Source of the DNA: JAOAPG01 sp963791575
GTDB taxonomy: Bacteria; Acidobacteriota; Terriglobia; Terriglobales; Acidobacteriaceae
DNA length: 64,000 nucleotides
Direction of reading: 5' to 3'
Assembly (NCBI GenBank): GCA_963791575.1
Contig: CAWBSY010000011.1
Coordinates: forward strand, 496,001 to 560,000
Shown: one piece after another, positions 62,448 to 64,000 of the stretch
Numbering within the stretch: position 1 is the stretch's first letter
Layout: each line of letters opens with the position of its first letter
The notes under the pieces: model-generated
Told to the model about the DNA's origin: nothing
What the model saw: only the letters and a program-made list of their open reading frames with translations
Databases searched by the model: none
Made by a program: the position numbers and the translations under genes

Positions 62448-64000
62448 ATGTCCAACAGAATAGGTCGGTTCGAAATAGTAAGTGAAATTTCCCATTCCGC
62501 TGCCGGGGCTGTTTATAAAGCAACCGATGTGGATAGTGGCCAGACGGTAGCCCTGAAAACTCTCAAACTGGATTTACTGGGCGAACAAGCGCCTCTACTC
62601 GTAAAACAAATTCTCGAAGAGGCAGAGTGCTCGAAGGCTCTCAACAGTCATAACGTCGCGCTGTTGTATGGAGCCGGGGAAATCGAGGGCCAATTTTGCG
62701 CCTCGATGGAATATGTTCAGGGCAATAGCATTGCTACCACTATGGCCCGCAAAGAGGGCTTTTCGATTTGGGATCTACTCGATATCGCCCGTCAGATCTG
62801 TCAAGGTCTCGACCATGCTCGCGGTCACCAAGTCGTGCATTACACGCTGGAGCCGGCGAAGATCATGGTGCAGTGGGACGGTGTAGTTAAGATGCTGGCT
62901 TTCGGCGTCTCCTCCATGGGTGCCCTGTCCGCGCAGGCTTCCGGAAAAGCGCCAGACACGCTGTACTACATGTCGCCCGAACAATTGCATGGCGATCCGC
63001 TCGATGCTCGATCCAATCTCTTCAGCGTGGGTGCGATTCTCTACGAGATGATTACGGAACGAAAGGCATTCGACGGAGAAGATGCCGATCAAGTTCGACA
63101 GGCTATTCTGGAATCGACGCCGGCGCCTCCGCGGCACATCAACCCAAAAGCTAACCTTGCACTGAGTGAAGTCATTATGAAGGCGCTATCAAAGGCGCCT
63201 GAACAGCGATACCAATCCGCCCAAGAACTGATACTCGATTTGGAGCAGTGCAAGAACACTCCCGAAAAGACTTCAAATTCTCCCAAGCCGAATCAAACGC
63301 CAAAGAACAAGGTGACTCCTCTACCTACGACCTCGTTGGCTGTCATCGAGCAAAATAGCGAAGTACCGCAGATCGAAGCGGTCGCGCCCAGGAGAATGCC
63401 AATGCCGAAGGCTGCGGCAGCAGCGGCTGGACAGAGTGCCTCGGCGGGTTTCACGTCTATTAGCGCACACTCGGTTGAGAGTGTGCTACAGGGGCCACCG
63501 CCCATCATGTCGGCGGCTGTGACGGATGAGCCGGAAGTGAAGGCGCCTCACATAGCGGTCGATCCGTTGATGGACGAAACCCGCAAAGACTCTGGGAAGC
63601 AATCGCAGAGTTTTTCTGAAATCAGCGAACTGCCTCCGTTGAAAGAAGTCTATATCGCGCCACCTCCGCCGCCTGCTCCTGTCAGTGAACCATCAGCTCC
63701 GGATCCAATTCATGCGGCCGTATTTCGTACCTCTTCGCAAGAGGAAAAGCCTAAGGTTCAAGCGAAAGAAGTCGCTAAGAAAGCGGTCGCAGAAATCAAG
63801 AAAACTCCGCCTAAACTTTTTGGCTATGCCATTGCCGGTGCCATAGCAGTGATACTGCTGGTTGTGGCTGGTATCGCCTATCATATCCATTCGGAAAATT
63901 CGGATGACGATGGGGCGCCAGCACAGTCCTCTGCTAAAGCCTCGTCTGTGCAAACCGGTGCCACTCAGTCCGAGACTTCGCAAACCACGCCGCCTAGCAC
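62448..64000 (+). CDS. kinase-like protein lacking catalytic residues (pseudokinase), partial at the window edge
   Basis: At least 517 residues, running off the right edge. The kinase fold is recognisable: RFEIVSEISHSAAGAVYKAT, VALK with Lys37, YYMSPEQLHGDPLDARSNLF and SVGAILYEMITERKAFDGED. However, the catalytic HRDxKPxN is HYTLEPAK (131-138), so Asp, Lys and Asn are replaced by Thr133, Glu135 and Lys138. DFG is AFG (151-153) and the glycine loop is degenerate. No phosphotransfer is expected. A Pro-rich linker and a membrane helix (about 458-480, FGYAIAGAIAVILLVVAGIA) follow. The ATG has a GAGGAAAG-like Shine-Dalgarno. Confidence 0.85.
   Translation, partial: MSNRIGRFEIVSEISHSAAGAVYKATDVDSGQTVALKTLKLDLLGEQAPLLVKQILEEAECSKALNSHNVALLYGAGEIEGQFCASMEYVQGNSIATTMARKEGFSIWDLLDIARQICQGLDHARGHQVVHYTLEPAKIMVQWDGVVKMLAFGVSSMGALSAQASGKAPDTLYYMSPEQLHGDPLDARSNLFSVGAILYEMITERKAFDGEDADQVRQAILESTPAPPRHINPKANLALSEVIMKALSKAPEQRYQSAQELILDLEQCKNTPEKTSNSPKPNQTPKNKVTPLPTTSLAVIEQNSEVPQIEAVAPRRMPMPKAAAAAAGQSASAGFTSISAHSVESVLQGPPPIMSAAVTDEPEVKAPHIAVDPLMDETRKDSGKQSQSFSEISELPPLKEVYIAPPPPPAPVSEPSAPDPIHAAVFRTSSQEEKPKVQAKEVAKKAVAEIKKTPPKLFGYAIAGAIAVILLVVAGIAYHIHSENSDDDGAPAQSSAKASSVQTGATQSETSQTTPPS

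Noticed and set aside
1..64000. CRISPR arrays
   Set aside because: No series of equal repeats with similar-sized spacers was seen on either strand.

Overview
The window looks like a chromosomal contig from an Acidobacteriota member, probably Terriglobia. The clues are several Ser/Thr kinases fused to PD40/WD40-like propellers or TPRs, a hopanoid-type glycosyltransferase (HpnI), a DUF5818-like secreted protein, many short GC-rich intergenic repeats and a moderate GC content. This is inferred from gene content; no 16S gene is present.

Layout. 1-1.8 kb: a gene tail, a secreted lactonase-type propeller and a small ORF. 1.9-8.5 kb: a complete minus-strand ISC operon in the order iscR-iscS-iscU-iscA-hscB-hscA-fdx-iscX, with a readable promoter and an IscR-type operator in front of iscR. 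8.7-12.3 kb: a small Cys protein, a lone receiver, tsaD, tatA and a probable Tat-exported ferritin-like protein. 12.6-14.9 kb: a nucleotidyltransferase overlapping cca. 14997-17131: a complete IS1595-type element with 24-bp terminal repeats, a perfect 8-bp target duplication and two passenger genes (DUF3800 plus a 52-residue ORF). 17.3-23.6 kb: gatC/gatA, an FmdE-like gene, a lipoprotein, cysS, pgsA and tRNA-Val. 25-33.5 kb: three tandem receptor-like Ser/Thr kinases. 33.5-40.3 kb: hpnI, RNase P RNA, a GT4 glycosyltransferase, glyA, an acetyltransferase and an alpha/beta hydrolase. 40.5-47.1 kb: brnTA, alr, tonB, ompH/skp and bamA. 47.2-53.9 kb: a molybdopterin oxidoreductase, sucA, an arginase-family enzyme and a second lone receiver. 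53.9-59.6 kb: an ABC exporter with adaptor, ATPase and three FtsX-type permeases. 60-64 kb: a sodium:solute symporter, an unknown gene and a kinase-like protein lacking its catalytic residues.

A dominant feature is interruption of conserved genes by single-base frameshifts or stops: hscA, tsaD, the ferritin-like gene, the fmdE-like gene, kinases 1 and 3, hpnI, the GT4 gene, tonB, the molybdopterin oxidoreductase and the symporter. tsaD is normally essential and hscA sits in an otherwise intact operon, so I read most of these as sequence errors. I annotate each such gene over its full reconstructed span and give the break points. Several hidden gene ends (FmdE zinc finger, ferritin-like C-terminus and Tat signal, HpnI C-terminus) appear only after correcting the frame.

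The most interesting loci are the IS1595 element with its translationally coupled DUF3800/52-residue pair, a repeat-derived insertion inside cca, the repeat-encoded tail of IscU, the catalytically dead kinase at the right edge and a structured stretch downstream of rnpB.
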